7,932 bases of DNA from an uncultured Clostridia bacterium (GCA_947177005.1 CAMWSZ010000121.1:1-7932); one strand, 5' to 3'. Positions 1 through 6,959 are shown, counted from the first letter of the stretch. A program made the numbers and translations. Notes: generated by a model not told the origin, from the sequence alone.

Positions 1-524
1 TGCCGGAAATTGTTAAAAATTATCAGTTATTGATAGATGAGCTAAAAAAGCATGACTATACTGCCGTTTGCCATATGCTGTACCAAGCCGGGACAATCTA
101 TCTCTATGGTTCCGGCAATGAGCAGAAAGCGATTGCGGAGGAATTTAAGCGGATATTCTTGATTTTGCGCAAATGTTGTGTCTGTCTGTTTGATTTCGGT
201 GAAGTCGAGTATGCACGCCAGCGCTTTGCTGAACATGATTTGTTCGTGGCGATTTCCTTATCAGGAGAAGGTATGGAGACATTGCGTGTAGTACGCTGTG
301 CGCAGGCGAGAGGTATCAGGACTCTGTCGATCACTCGCTGGGAGAACAACGCTTTAGCGCGAATGTGTCAGGAAAGTCTGTATGTTGGCACACGCACAGT
401 GCAGCAGGCTATGGGGCAGTCTTATGAGTTAGTAGCTGCTTTTTACATCCTGCTGGATATACTGGCAGTGAAATACCTAGACTATCGGGCGCACCAGGAA
501 GGAGGTGCTGACAATGGAAATTGA
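1..524 (+). CDS. RpiR-family regulator, SIS domain part (5' end outside window)
   Basis: The reading frame is open to the left edge (first full codon at base 3), so this is the C-terminal 173 residues of a longer protein. A TTG at base 30 is open to the edge upstream and has no ribosome site, so it is not the start. What remains is a linker helix and a sugar isomerase (SIS) domain: a Rossmann-like strand ending in GSGNEQ, then the ISLSGEG loop that binds phosphosugars in this family, then SITRWENNALA. The usual N-terminal helix-turn-helix of RpiR proteins (about 75 residues) would lie upstream. Regulators of this family control sugar genes in response to a phosphorylated sugar. The SIS domain resembles that of the next gene across its length, suggesting a tandem duplication. 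It overlaps that gene by 11 bases, so the two are probably translationally coupled. Family is firm; the effector is unknown. Confidence 0.85.
   Translation, partial: PEIVKNYQLLIDELKKHDYTAVCHMLYQAGTIYLYGSGNEQKAIAEEFKRIFLILRKCCVCLFDFGEVEYARQRFAEHDLFVAISLSGEGMETLRVVRCAQARGIRTLSITRWENNALARMCQESLYVGTRTVQQAMGQSYELVAAFYILLDILAVKYLDYRAHQEGGADNGN
500..505 (+). promoter_or_regulatory. Ribosome binding site that fixes the start of the second RpiR gene
   Basis: AGGAGG lies inside the end of the first regulator, 8 bases before ATG 514. An in-frame GTG at 505 overlaps the site itself and so cannot be served by it; ATG 514 is preferred. The placement implies translational coupling of the two regulators. 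Confidence 0.75.
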
Positions 525-1263
525 TCGTTTGCTTAATCTGCGGTATGACGCATTTACTGAAAACGAAAAATATGTCTGTCACTATCTTTCCAGTCACTTA
601 TTTGAGTGCTGCTCAAAATCGGTAGATGCTTTTGCCCAGGACTGTCATGTTTCAAAGACCTTGCTGGTGCGCTTTGCTCAAAAACTCGGTTTTTCAGGTT
701 ACAGCGAGATGAAAGCGCAGATTAAACTCGACCTACAGGAACGCATCTCTGATTCAGACAGCTTATTAAATCATATAACTGGCAGCTACAACAAAATGAT
801 GGATGATTTGTTAAAAAAGGATCTATCGCACTTCTTCTCGCTGCTGGAAAACGCACGACGGGTATTTGTATTTGGCAGCGGCTCGTCACAGGTTCGAGTA
901 GCTGGTGAAATGAAGCGGATTTTTCTGCCAGTACGGGAGATGATACACTTGCAAGGGCATGATATATGCCGGGCGTTATATGAAATCGCTACACCGCAGG
1001 ATGCTGTCATTTTGATTTCTCTTTCTGGTGAATCTGACGCTGTTGTTTCATTAGCAAGGGAACTGCGCACCCGTTCCGTCCCCGCGATCTCCATTACTCG
1101 GTTGAAAAGCAATGCACTGGCGTCATTGTGCGAAGAAAATCTTTATATTGCATCTACCTGTATGACGGTTGCGCCTGGAATTGAATATGAAACTGCAACG
1201 CCGTATTTTATCCTGATAGAATTTCTCTACCTATCCTACCAAAATTATCTCCTAAAACGATAG
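514..1263 (+). CDS. RpiR/MurR-family transcriptional regulator (HTH + SIS)
   Basis: The 249-aa protein is slightly shorter than the usual 270-290 aa of the family but has both expected parts. Residues 1-75 form the HTH_6 domain, with the helix-turn-helix at about 36-60 (SVDAFAQDCHVSKTLLVRFA) followed by KLGFSGYSEMK, a family hallmark. Residues about 110-245 form the SIS domain, with GSGSSQ at 121-126 and SLSGES at 169-174; these loops bind phosphosugars in relatives. It probably acts as a dimer or tetramer on DNA in the cytoplasm, possibly mixing with the upstream paralogue. It lies immediately upstream of a phosphatase/glucosidase/PTS operon in the same direction but is separated from it by a terminator, so it is a likely local regulator of that operon. 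Whether it represses or activates cannot be told from sequence. Confidence 0.9.
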   Translation: MEIDRLLNLRYDAFTENEKYVCHYLSSHLFECCSKSVDAFAQDCHVSKTLLVRFAQKLGFSGYSEMKAQIKLDLQERISDSDSLLNHITGSYNKMMDDLLKKDLSHFFSLLENARRVFVFGSGSSQVRVAGEMKRIFLPVREMIHLQGHDICRALYEIATPQDAVILISLSGESDAVVSLARELRTRSVPAISITRLKSNALASLCEENLYIASTCMTVAPGIEYETATPYFILIEFLYLSYQNYLLKR

Positions 1264-1266
1264 TGT

Positions 1267-1293
1267 ACAAAGTTTCTTAAATAAAAACTTTGT
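1267..1293 (+). promoter_or_regulatory. AT-rich perfect dyad, candidate operator
   Basis: ACAAAGTTT (1267-1275) and AAACTTTGT (1285-1293) form a perfect 9-bp inverted repeat around a 9-base AT spacer. An outer pair TGTAC (1264-1268) and GTACA (1303-1307) is also complementary. There is no T-run after it, so it is not a typical terminator. Its place between the regulator genes and the sugar operon promoter suits an RpiR operator, but this is inference; an mRNA 3'-end hairpin is the alternative. Confidence 0.4.
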
Positions 1294-1315
1294 CCTGATA
1301 GCGTACATTTATCTT

Positions 1316-1350
1316 AAACCGGTCCTGTCTATTGCAGGTCCGGTTTTGTT
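1316..1350 (+). terminator. Intrinsic terminator of the regulator unit
   Basis: AAACCGG-T-CCTG (1316-1327), a 7-base loop, then CAGG-T-CCGGTTTT (1335-1347) form a hairpin of 11 pairs with one T/T mismatch, followed by TTTTGTT. It lies 53 bases after the stop of the second RpiR gene and separates it from the sugar operon. Confidence 0.8.
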
Positions 1351-1360
1351 GTGCTATTAT
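1332..1360 (+). promoter_or_regulatory. Sigma-A-type extended -10 promoter of the sugar operon
   Basis: TATTAT at 1355-1360 is preceded by TGC (1352-1354), giving an extended -10. A weak -35, TTGCAG at 1332-1337, sits exactly 17 bases upstream. The -35 overlaps the loop and right arm of the preceding terminator. The weak -35 suggests the promoter may rely on the extended -10 or an activator. The spacing to the phosphatase ATG (1386) is short, leaving a leader of about 20 bases. Confidence 0.55.
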
Positions 1361-1385
1361 CAAAAACAGGAGGTACAAAAACGGA

Positions 1386-2261
1386 ATGATACGAGCTATT
1401 TACTTAGACATTGACGGAACCCTCCGGGACGAGATAAGGGGTATTTCCCAAAGGACAAAAGCTGCTCTGAAGCACTGTCAGATGACCGGAATACAGATTG
1501 CCGTCTGTACCGGGCGCAGCCCAGCGTGTGTACAGGATGATGTCTTGGCATTAAACCTTGACGGAGTGATATCAGGCGGTGGATGTTATATTTATTATCA
1601 AGGAAAAACCATTTTTTCCAAACATTTTCCGAAAGAAACTGTACAGCAATTTCTAACCTTTGCAAAAGAAAATCCTATAGGAATTTCCATAGAAACGGCA
1701 CAGAAACTATATATGAACAGCATGATGGCAGACTTCTATCACGCCGATGCGCATAAGAAGTATGCTGGATATAGCGACTTGGAAATTCGGGAACTTTTAC
1801 GGAGTAACAAATTGGCCTACAACGATACACTTGCACTTTATCAATACGGTACTGACTTCATTCACAAGGTTTGTGTCATTGGTCCGAAGACAAGCATAGA
1901 CACTTTGAGAGACTACATGAAAGGCCGAGTTCAGATTGTACAGAATCAGCCGTGGGCTGAAAAGTGGTACTTGGAATGTTTACCCGTTGGCTGCTCTAAA
2001 GGCACCGCCATCAAGCAGCTCAATCATCTGCTCCACATTCCACAGGAATCCTCAATAGGGTTCGGCGATGGCGGTAATGATATTGACCTGCTGCGGGCTA
2101 CCGGTGTCAGAGTTGCCGTGGCTGGCGGGTCCCCCCAACTTCTGCGCTGGGCTGATTCCGTTTGTGAACCGCCTGCACAGGATGGTGTTTGTAAAGAATT
2201 GTTCCGGCGAAAAATCCTCTCACCGGAATTTGAAAGGAGTGTTTCTTATGGGTATGGATAA
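1386..2261 (+). CDS. Cof-type HAD-superfamily phosphatase
   Basis: The 291-aa protein is a typical Cof/YidA-like (type IIB cap) HAD hydrolase. All four HAD motifs are visible: the nucleophile motif DIDGT with D8 and D10, T42 in CTGR, K205 in motif III, and the Mg-binding GDGGND with D228 and D232. Members dephosphorylate sugar phosphates and other small phosphate esters in the cytoplasm. ATG 1386 is chosen because AGGAGG lies at 1368-1373 and conserved sequence starts at once; the open frame reaches back to 1332, but that lies inside the terminator. It is the first gene of the operon, and its 3' end contains the ribosome site of the glucosidase and overlaps it by 14 bases. With a PTS permease next door, removal of the phosphate from an imported glycoside phosphate is a plausible role; this is inference. 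Confidence 0.9.
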   Translation: MIRAIYLDIDGTLRDEIRGISQRTKAALKHCQMTGIQIAVCTGRSPACVQDDVLALNLDGVISGGGCYIYYQGKTIFSKHFPKETVQQFLTFAKENPIGISIETAQKLYMNSMMADFYHADAHKKYAGYSDLEIRELLRSNKLAYNDTLALYQYGTDFIHKVCVIGPKTSIDTLRDYMKGRVQIVQNQPWAEKWYLECLPVGCSKGTAIKQLNHLLHIPQESSIGFGDGGNDIDLLRATGVRVAVAGGSPQLLRWADSVCEPPAQDGVCKELFRRKILSPEFERSVSYGYG

Positions 2262-3942
2262 AAATTGGTGGCAGAAAGAGGTTGTCTACCAAATTTATCC
2301 CAAGAGTTTTTGCGACAGCAACTGCGATGGTATTGGCGATATCCAAGGCATTATCAAAAATCTGGATTATCTGCAAGACCTCGGCGTAACTATGCTGTGG
2401 ATTTGTCCCATCTTCCAGTCTCCGATGGACGACAATGGCTATGATGTATCGGACTATCAGGCCATTGCGCCGCAGTTTGGCACGATAGCTGATGCGGATG
2501 AGCTGATTGAACAGGCTAAGCAGCGTGGCATCAAAATTGTGTTGGACTTAGTGATTAACCATAGTTCTGATGAACACACATGGTTCCAGCAGGCGCTGTC
2601 TGACCCAGACAATCCATGCCGCGGCTATTATATCTTCAAACCGGCACAAAATGGACAGCCGCCCACGAATTGGCGTTCTATCTTTGGCGGCAGTGTTTGG
2701 GAACCTGTACCGGGCCGGGAGGAATATTATTACCACACCTTTGGAAAAAAGCAGCCGGACCTCAACTGGGAAAATCCTGTTCTCCGTCAGAAATTATACG
2801 ACATGGTCAACTGGTGGCTGGATAAGGGAATTGCCGGATTCCGTGTTGACGCAATTACTTTTATCAAAAAGGATTTAACCTGGGCAAACCGGACACCGGA
2901 TGGAGCGGATGAACTGGCAAATTGCAGCACAGCATCCCGCAATCAGCCAGGTATTGGGACCTTTCTTCATGAATTGAAAGAAAATACCTTTGATAAACAC
3001 AAATGTGTCACAATAGCGGAAGCCCCTGGTGTTGCCTATGAGGAACTGGGAGACTTTATCGGGGAGCATGGATACTTCTCTATGATTTTTGACTTCCGTT
3101 ACGCTGATCTCGATATTGCTTCCGGCAGCGAGTGGTTCAAGCGGCTCCCGTGGACGGTGCGCGAACTGCGGGACAAAATCATGGTAAGCCAAATGGCGCT
3201 GCAAAAGCATGGCTGGGGTGCGAATTTTATCGAAAACCACGATCAGCCCAGGGCCGCAACAAAATATTTGAGGGATGCACAGGGTAATTCCGATGCGGTC
3301 AAAACTCTAGGCGCTATGTACTTTTTCCTGCGCGGCGTACCGTTTATCTATCAAGGGCAGGAATTGGGTATGACCAATTTTGAGCGGCAGGATATTTCGG
3401 AATTTAATGACTTGTCCAGTATCGACCAGTATAACCGCTCCATTCTGGAGGGCTTCAGCCCGGAACAGGCCATGCACTTTGTCAATCTTCGCAGCCGGGA
3501 CAACGCCCGGACGCCGTTTCCCTGGAATGGGGAACAGTATGGCGGCTTTTCAATCGTAAAGCCCTGGCTGAGCATGACCCAGGAGTACCCGGAACTCAAT
3601 GCGGCAGCGCAGCAGAACGACCCTGACAGTGTATTGAATTTCTATAAAAATCTGATCGCGTTCCGTCAGAAAGGTCCTTACCAAGATTGCCTGATCTATG
3701 GTGATATTGAACCGCTGGAATCCAGTAGTGATGTAATTGCCTACCGGCGGTCTATAGGTGAAACCATTTTGGATTGTTGGTTCAATTTGGGCGGCACGAC
3801 TGTAGAGGAACGCTTGCCGCAGCCGGACGCTGTACAGGTATGGCATACTCAGAAAGGGGTTGATATACAAAACGGTACACTGAGATTGGCCCCCTGGCAG
3901 AGCGTGATCCTGAAGTCAAATACAAAAAATGGAGGGAACTGA
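2248..3942 (+). CDS. GH13 alpha-glucosidase (oligo-1,6-glucosidase/trehalose-6-P hydrolase group)
   Basis: The 564-aa length matches the GH13_29/GH13_31 enzymes (MalL, TreC, dextran glucosidase). The N-terminus WWQKEVVYQIYPKSF is typical. Conserved regions in order: DLVINH (D100, N104, H105), GFRVDAI with nucleophile D201, IAEAPG with acid/base E258, and ENHDQPR with D332 as the third carboxylate. RDNARTPFPW and GGFSIVKPW, characteristic of this clade, follow, then a C-terminal beta domain. No signal peptide is present, so it is cytoplasmic. Ala202 after the nucleophile, where alpha-1,6 enzymes have Val, favours alpha-1,4 bonds. AAGGAG at 2234-2239 serves ATG 2248; a second in-frame ATG at 2254 is possible. 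It follows the phosphatase by overlap and precedes the PTS gene by 1 base. Whether the substrate is a free or phosphorylated glucoside is not settled. Confidence 0.92.
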   Translation: MGMDKNWWQKEVVYQIYPKSFCDSNCDGIGDIQGIIKNLDYLQDLGVTMLWICPIFQSPMDDNGYDVSDYQAIAPQFGTIADADELIEQAKQRGIKIVLDLVINHSSDEHTWFQQALSDPDNPCRGYYIFKPAQNGQPPTNWRSIFGGSVWEPVPGREEYYYHTFGKKQPDLNWENPVLRQKLYDMVNWWLDKGIAGFRVDAITFIKKDLTWANRTPDGADELANCSTASRNQPGIGTFLHELKENTFDKHKCVTIAEAPGVAYEELGDFIGEHGYFSMIFDFRYADLDIASGSEWFKRLPWTVRELRDKIMVSQMALQKHGWGANFIENHDQPRAATKYLRDAQGNSDAVKTLGAMYFFLRGVPFIYQGQELGMTNFERQDISEFNDLSSIDQYNRSILEGFSPEQAMHFVNLRSRDNARTPFPWNGEQYGGFSIVKPWLSMTQEYPELNAAAQQNDPDSVLNFYKNLIAFRQKGPYQDCLIYGDIEPLESSSDVIAYRRSIGETILDCWFNLGGTTVEERLPQPDAVQVWHTQKGVDIQNGTLRLAPWQSVILKSNTKNGGN

Positions 3943-3943
3943 A

Positions 3944-5869
3944 ATGGCAGAACCTAACTATCAGGAAGTTGCCCAGCAGATTGTGAATATCGTGGGCAAA
4001 GACAACATTATCTCCGCGACACACTGCGCTACCCGCCTGCGGCTGATTGTCAAGGATAAGGACACAATCGACGGAAAAGCACTGGAAAAAATATCGCTGG
4101 TGAAGGGAACCTTTTTCAATGCAGGCCAGTATCAAATCATCCTCGGCACCGGTATCGTCAACAAGGTCTTTGGGGAAATGAGCGCCATCGGTCTGTCTAC
4201 GCTTTCTAAGGCGGAGCAGGATGCCGCAGTCAAGGCACAGCAGAAGGGCATTAAACGGCTGATGCGGACATTAGGCGACATTTTTGTTCCCATTATTCCT
4301 ATCATCGCCGCCACTGGCCTGTTCCTGGGACTCAAGGGATGCCTGTTCAACGACAATGTACTCGCTCTGTTTGGCACGACTACTGCCATTATCCCGGAGT
4401 ATGTCGCAACGCTTGTCAATGTGCTTACGGAAACTGCGTTTGCCTTCCTGCCCGCTATCATCTGCTGGTCGGCCTATAAGGTGTTCGGCGGTATGCCGGT
4501 GATTGGTCTTGTGCTGGGCCTGATGCTGGTATCGCCTATTTTGCCCAACGCATACTCGGTCGCAACCCCCGGCAATGGAATTGACGCAATCATGGCGTTC
4601 GGCGTCATACCTCTTGTGGGCTGTCAGGGCAGCGTCCTAACGGCAATTCTTACCGCCTTGATTGGAGCAACACTTGAAAAGAAACTGCGTAAAGTCATGC
4701 CCAATGCGCTGGACCTCATTATGACACCCTTTGTGGTAATGCTGTTCACATTCTTGGTTGTCATTTTGGGTATTGGCCCTGTCATGCACATTGTAGAACT
4801 CAAACTTGTTGCAATCGTGGAATTTCTGGTTACAATCCCCTTCGGAATCGGCGGATTTATCATCGGAGCTACATACCCCCTGCTGGTTATTACCGGCCTG
4901 CACCACACTTACACCATGATTGAAACCTCGCTGCTGGCCAACACGGGCTTTAACCCGGTCATTACACTTTGTGCGATGTACGGCTTTGCGAATGTGGGGA
5001 CTTGTCTGGCATTTTTCTTCAAGGCAAAGAAGGAAAGCGTCCGGCAAACCAGTATCGGCGCAATGCTGTCTCAGCTCTTTGGTATCAGCGAACCTGTACT
5101 GTTCGGTATCCAGCTGCGGTACAATCTGCGCCCGTTGATTATTATGCTGCTCACTTCCGGTGCGGGAGCCGCACTGCTGTCCATCATGAACATACAGTCT
5201 AATTCTTATGGATTGGCAGTCCTGCCTTCCTACTTAATGTACATTTATGAGTGGCGGCAGCTTCTCTGGTATTTCATCATCTCTATTCTCGCAACCGTAG
5301 TGTGCTTTGTACTGACCTATTTGTTTGGGATTCCCAAAGAAGTTATGGTAGCGGATGAGGATACTACTGCACCAGAGCAGCAGGCACAAGAGTCCCAAGC
5401 TGCATCTACAGGTGTTAAAGCCCTTCCCGGAGTTGTTTACGCTCCTGTCGCCGGTAAAGTAATTCCCTCAGAAGAAATTCCCGATGAAACTTTTGCCGCA
5501 GGCGTTTTGGGCCGCGGGGTAGGCATTGAACCTACTGAGGGAATTGTGGTAGCTCCCTTTGACGGGGAAATTTCCTCTGTAACCGATACCCACCACGCTG
5601 TCGGCATCACTTCCCCCGATGGAATGGAAGTTCTGATTCATGTAGGTGTAGATACGGTAGACATGCAGGGTGAAGGATTCCAATGTTTTGTACAGGAAGG
5701 TCAGAAGGTTCGGGCTGGCGATAAGCTGATTGTATTTGACCGGAAGAAAATCGCCGCTGCCAAGCACCCCGATGTGGTTGTTTTGTTGGTGACGAACTCC
5801 GATGATTTTGAAAGTCTTACCATTCAGACCGGTTCATGTCAAAAATTGGATAAAGTGATTAGCATTTAA
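3944..5869 (+). CDS. PTS glucoside permease, fused EIIB-EIIC-EIIA (sucrose/trehalose-type)
   Basis: This 641-aa membrane protein imports and phosphorylates a glucoside using phosphate from HPr. Residues 1-85 are EIIB, with the phosphorylated Cys28 in THCATRLRL and the VKGTFFNAGQYQ segment typical of sucrose/trehalose permeases. Residues about 105-470 are EIIC, starting GDIFVPIIPIIAATG, with several hydrophobic spans and the conserved GISEP signature. A Gln/Ala/Glu-rich linker (about 475-495) leads to EIIA of the Crr family (about 500-641), with H551 in THHAVGI and the phosphorylated H566 in IHVGVDTV; their 15-residue spacing matches EIIA-Glc. Many trehalose and sucrose EIIBC proteins lack EIIA, so this one is self-sufficient after HPr. 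GGAGGG at 3931-3936 selects ATG 3944 over ATG 3929, one base after the glucosidase stop. Sugar specificity is inferred from the neighbouring GH13: probably an alpha-linked disaccharide. Confidence 0.92.
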   Translation: MAEPNYQEVAQQIVNIVGKDNIISATHCATRLRLIVKDKDTIDGKALEKISLVKGTFFNAGQYQIILGTGIVNKVFGEMSAIGLSTLSKAEQDAAVKAQQKGIKRLMRTLGDIFVPIIPIIAATGLFLGLKGCLFNDNVLALFGTTTAIIPEYVATLVNVLTETAFAFLPAIICWSAYKVFGGMPVIGLVLGLMLVSPILPNAYSVATPGNGIDAIMAFGVIPLVGCQGSVLTAILTALIGATLEKKLRKVMPNALDLIMTPFVVMLFTFLVVILGIGPVMHIVELKLVAIVEFLVTIPFGIGGFIIGATYPLLVITGLHHTYTMIETSLLANTGFNPVITLCAMYGFANVGTCLAFFFKAKKESVRQTSIGAMLSQLFGISEPVLFGIQLRYNLRPLIIMLLTSGAGAALLSIMNIQSNSYGLAVLPSYLMYIYEWRQLLWYFIISILATVVCFVLTYLFGIPKEVMVADEDTTAPEQQAQESQAASTGVKALPGVVYAPVAGKVIPSEEIPDETFAAGVLGRGVGIEPTEGIVVAPFDGEISSVTDTHHAVGITSPDGMEVLIHVGVDTVDMQGEGFQCFVQEGQKVRAGDKLIVFDRKKIAAAKHPDVVVLLVTNSDDFESLTIQTGSCQKLDKVISI

Positions 5870-5885
5870 TGCAGCGCAATTCTTG

Positions 5886-5924
5886 GATTGCGGGTATGCG
5901 TCCGATGTGTACCCGCAATCTTTT
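5886..5924 (+). terminator. Intrinsic terminator after the PTS gene
   Basis: GATTGCGGGTA (5886-5896) and TACCCGCAATC (5910-5920) form a perfect 11-bp stem with a 13-base loop, followed by only four T (5921-5924). It lies 16 bases after the PTS stop. The short T-run suggests partial read-through into the next gene, which has no room for its own promoter after the hairpin. Confidence 0.75.
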
Positions 5925-5950
5925 GAAATCTAAAAACAAGGAGTTGCCTT

Positions 5951-6784
5951 ATGAAGATTCTCTATATGGGTACAGCGGCTGCTGAAGGATGGCCTGGATT
6001 GTTTTGTTCCTGCCCTGTCTGCACCCATGCACGGACCAATGGTGGAAAAAATCTCCGCACACGTACTCAAGCTCTGCTGGACGATAGTCTGCTTCTCGAC
6101 TTTCCCCCGGATACATACTGCCACGCCTTGCGCTATAGCTTGGAACTGGCAAAAATCCATACGCTTCTAGTTTCTCATAGCCATATGGATCACTGGTTTC
6201 CTACTGATCTCATCCACCGTCATGAACACTTTGGACATGGGGCGGAAGGTGTGCTGGATGTATATGGAAATCAGGCAGTAAAGGACAGCTTTGATTCCCA
6301 TATCCTTATTGACCGGTTCAAGCCTCATCCCATTGATGATGTAGTCCATTTTCATGTCACTCATGGCGGAGATCGCTTCCAATCCAGCGATTGGGATATA
6401 ACCGCTGTTCCCGCTGACCACGATAAACGCGAAGAATGCTTGGTCTATATTTGTAAAAAAGACGGAAAAACAGTATTTTATGGGCATGACACTGGCGTTG
6501 CTTTCAGCAAAGAAGCGTGGGAAATGATAACTGCTGAGCAATATGACTTAATCAGCTTGGATGCAACAATGGGAACGAAATCAATCGGCGGATACCATAT
6601 GGGCTTATCTGATGTAGAAGCAGTGTTAGCGCAATTATCCGCATTAGGTTGTGTCAACGAGCATACAGTAAAGGTTATTAACCATTTCAGCCATAACGGT
6701 GATATGACACACGATCAGTTGACCGCATGGGGAGCAGAACGTGGTATTTTAGCCGCTTACGATGGTATGGAAGTGAAATTCTGA
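5951..6784 (+). CDS. PhnP-like metallo-beta-lactamase-fold hydrolase
   Basis: The 277-aa protein belongs to the metallo-beta-lactamase fold and looks most like PhnP phosphodiesterases. Visible metal ligands are H76, H78, D80 and H81 (HSHMDH), H157 (ADHDK), D180 (GHDTG) and H245 or H248 near the C-terminus. The N-terminal GTAAAEG followed by C19, C21 and C24 (CSCPVC) matches the structural zinc site of PhnP. Relatives hydrolyse cyclic or diester phosphates; UlaG, a distant relative, opens a sugar-phosphate lactone in a PTS operon. There is no signal peptide. AAGGAG at 5938-5943 lies 7 bases before ATG. It sits behind the operon terminator, 81 bases from the PTS gene, in the same direction, so it is probably expressed by read-through. 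A role on a phosphorylated sugar side-product is inference; no phosphonate (phn) genes are nearby. Confidence 0.85.
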   Translation: MKILYMGTAAAEGWPGLFCSCPVCTHARTNGGKNLRTRTQALLDDSLLLDFPPDTYCHALRYSLELAKIHTLLVSHSHMDHWFPTDLIHRHEHFGHGAEGVLDVYGNQAVKDSFDSHILIDRFKPHPIDDVVHFHVTHGGDRFQSSDWDITAVPADHDKREECLVYICKKDGKTVFYGHDTGVAFSKEAWEMITAEQYDLISLDATMGTKSIGGYHMGLSDVEAVLAQLSALGCVNEHTVKVINHFSHNGDMTHDQLTAWGAERGILAAYDGMEVKF

Positions 6785-6811
6785 TTGCCAATATAGCCAA
6801 TTAAATTATCT

Positions 6812-6839
6812 TTGTCAATTATTTGTTTGGAAATAAGAT
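6812..6839 (+). promoter_or_regulatory. Promoter-like sequence upstream of candidate small RNA
   Basis: TTGTCA (6812-6817, five of six to consensus) and TAAGAT (6834-6839, four of six) are 16 bases apart in an AT-rich stretch just after the hydrolase gene. No ORF follows at a suitable distance; a hairpin and a terminator do. Confidence 0.4.
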
Positions 6840-6841
6840 AG

Positions 6842-6959
6842 CTTGCCCTTAACGGGAAAAGAAAAAAACCGTTAGTAGGAGCAAGTCACTTACGCATACA
6901 AACTATTTTTTATCATCATTCTTACGGCGGTTTTGAGGAATCAAAGCCGCCGTTTTGTT
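6842..6959 (+). ncRNA. Candidate small RNA, about 115 nt
   Basis: Downstream of the promoter-like sequence at 6812-6839, CTTGC (6842-6846) pairs with GCAAG (6881-6885), CCT with AGG, and AACGG (6851-6855) with CCGTT (6869-6873), around an A-rich loop. A single-stranded U-rich stretch and a strong terminator (6924-6959) follow. I do not recognise the family. It could equally be a terminated leader of the mobile element or a remnant end sequence. The start of transcription would be near 6846, so the hairpin's first bases may fall just outside the RNA. Confidence 0.3.
6924..6959 (+). terminator. Strong intrinsic terminator
   Basis: Bases 6924-6936 (ACGGCGGTTTTGA) pair with 6941-6953 over 13 bp with a single T/G wobble around a GGAA tetraloop, followed by TTTTGTT. 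It can end transcripts from the hydrolase gene 140 bases upstream or from the candidate small RNA. Confidence 0.8.

Noticed and set aside
1332..1385. N-terminal extension of the HAD phosphatase
   Set aside because: The extra 18 codons overlap the terminator and promoter, and the ribosome site AGGAGG (1368-1373) lies inside them; conserved sequence begins at ATG 1386.
2068..2247. 60-residue extension of the alpha-glucosidase
   Set aside because: It lies out of frame inside the conserved phosphatase motif IV region; a proper ribosome site precedes ATG 2248, and the family starts there.
2248..3942. Calling the GH13 trehalose-6-phosphate hydrolase (treC) outright
   Set aside because: Overall motifs fit the broad TreC/MalL group, but I cannot verify phosphate-binding residues, and Ala202 points toward alpha-1,4 glucosidases.
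4637..5047. 136-aa reverse-strand ORF inside the PTS gene
   Set aside because: It lies opposite the EIIC membrane region, its composition is odd, and it has no family features.
6167..6541. 124-aa reverse-strand ORF
   Set aside because: It is antisense to the conserved core of the hydrolase, has no recognisable domain and is a frame shadow.
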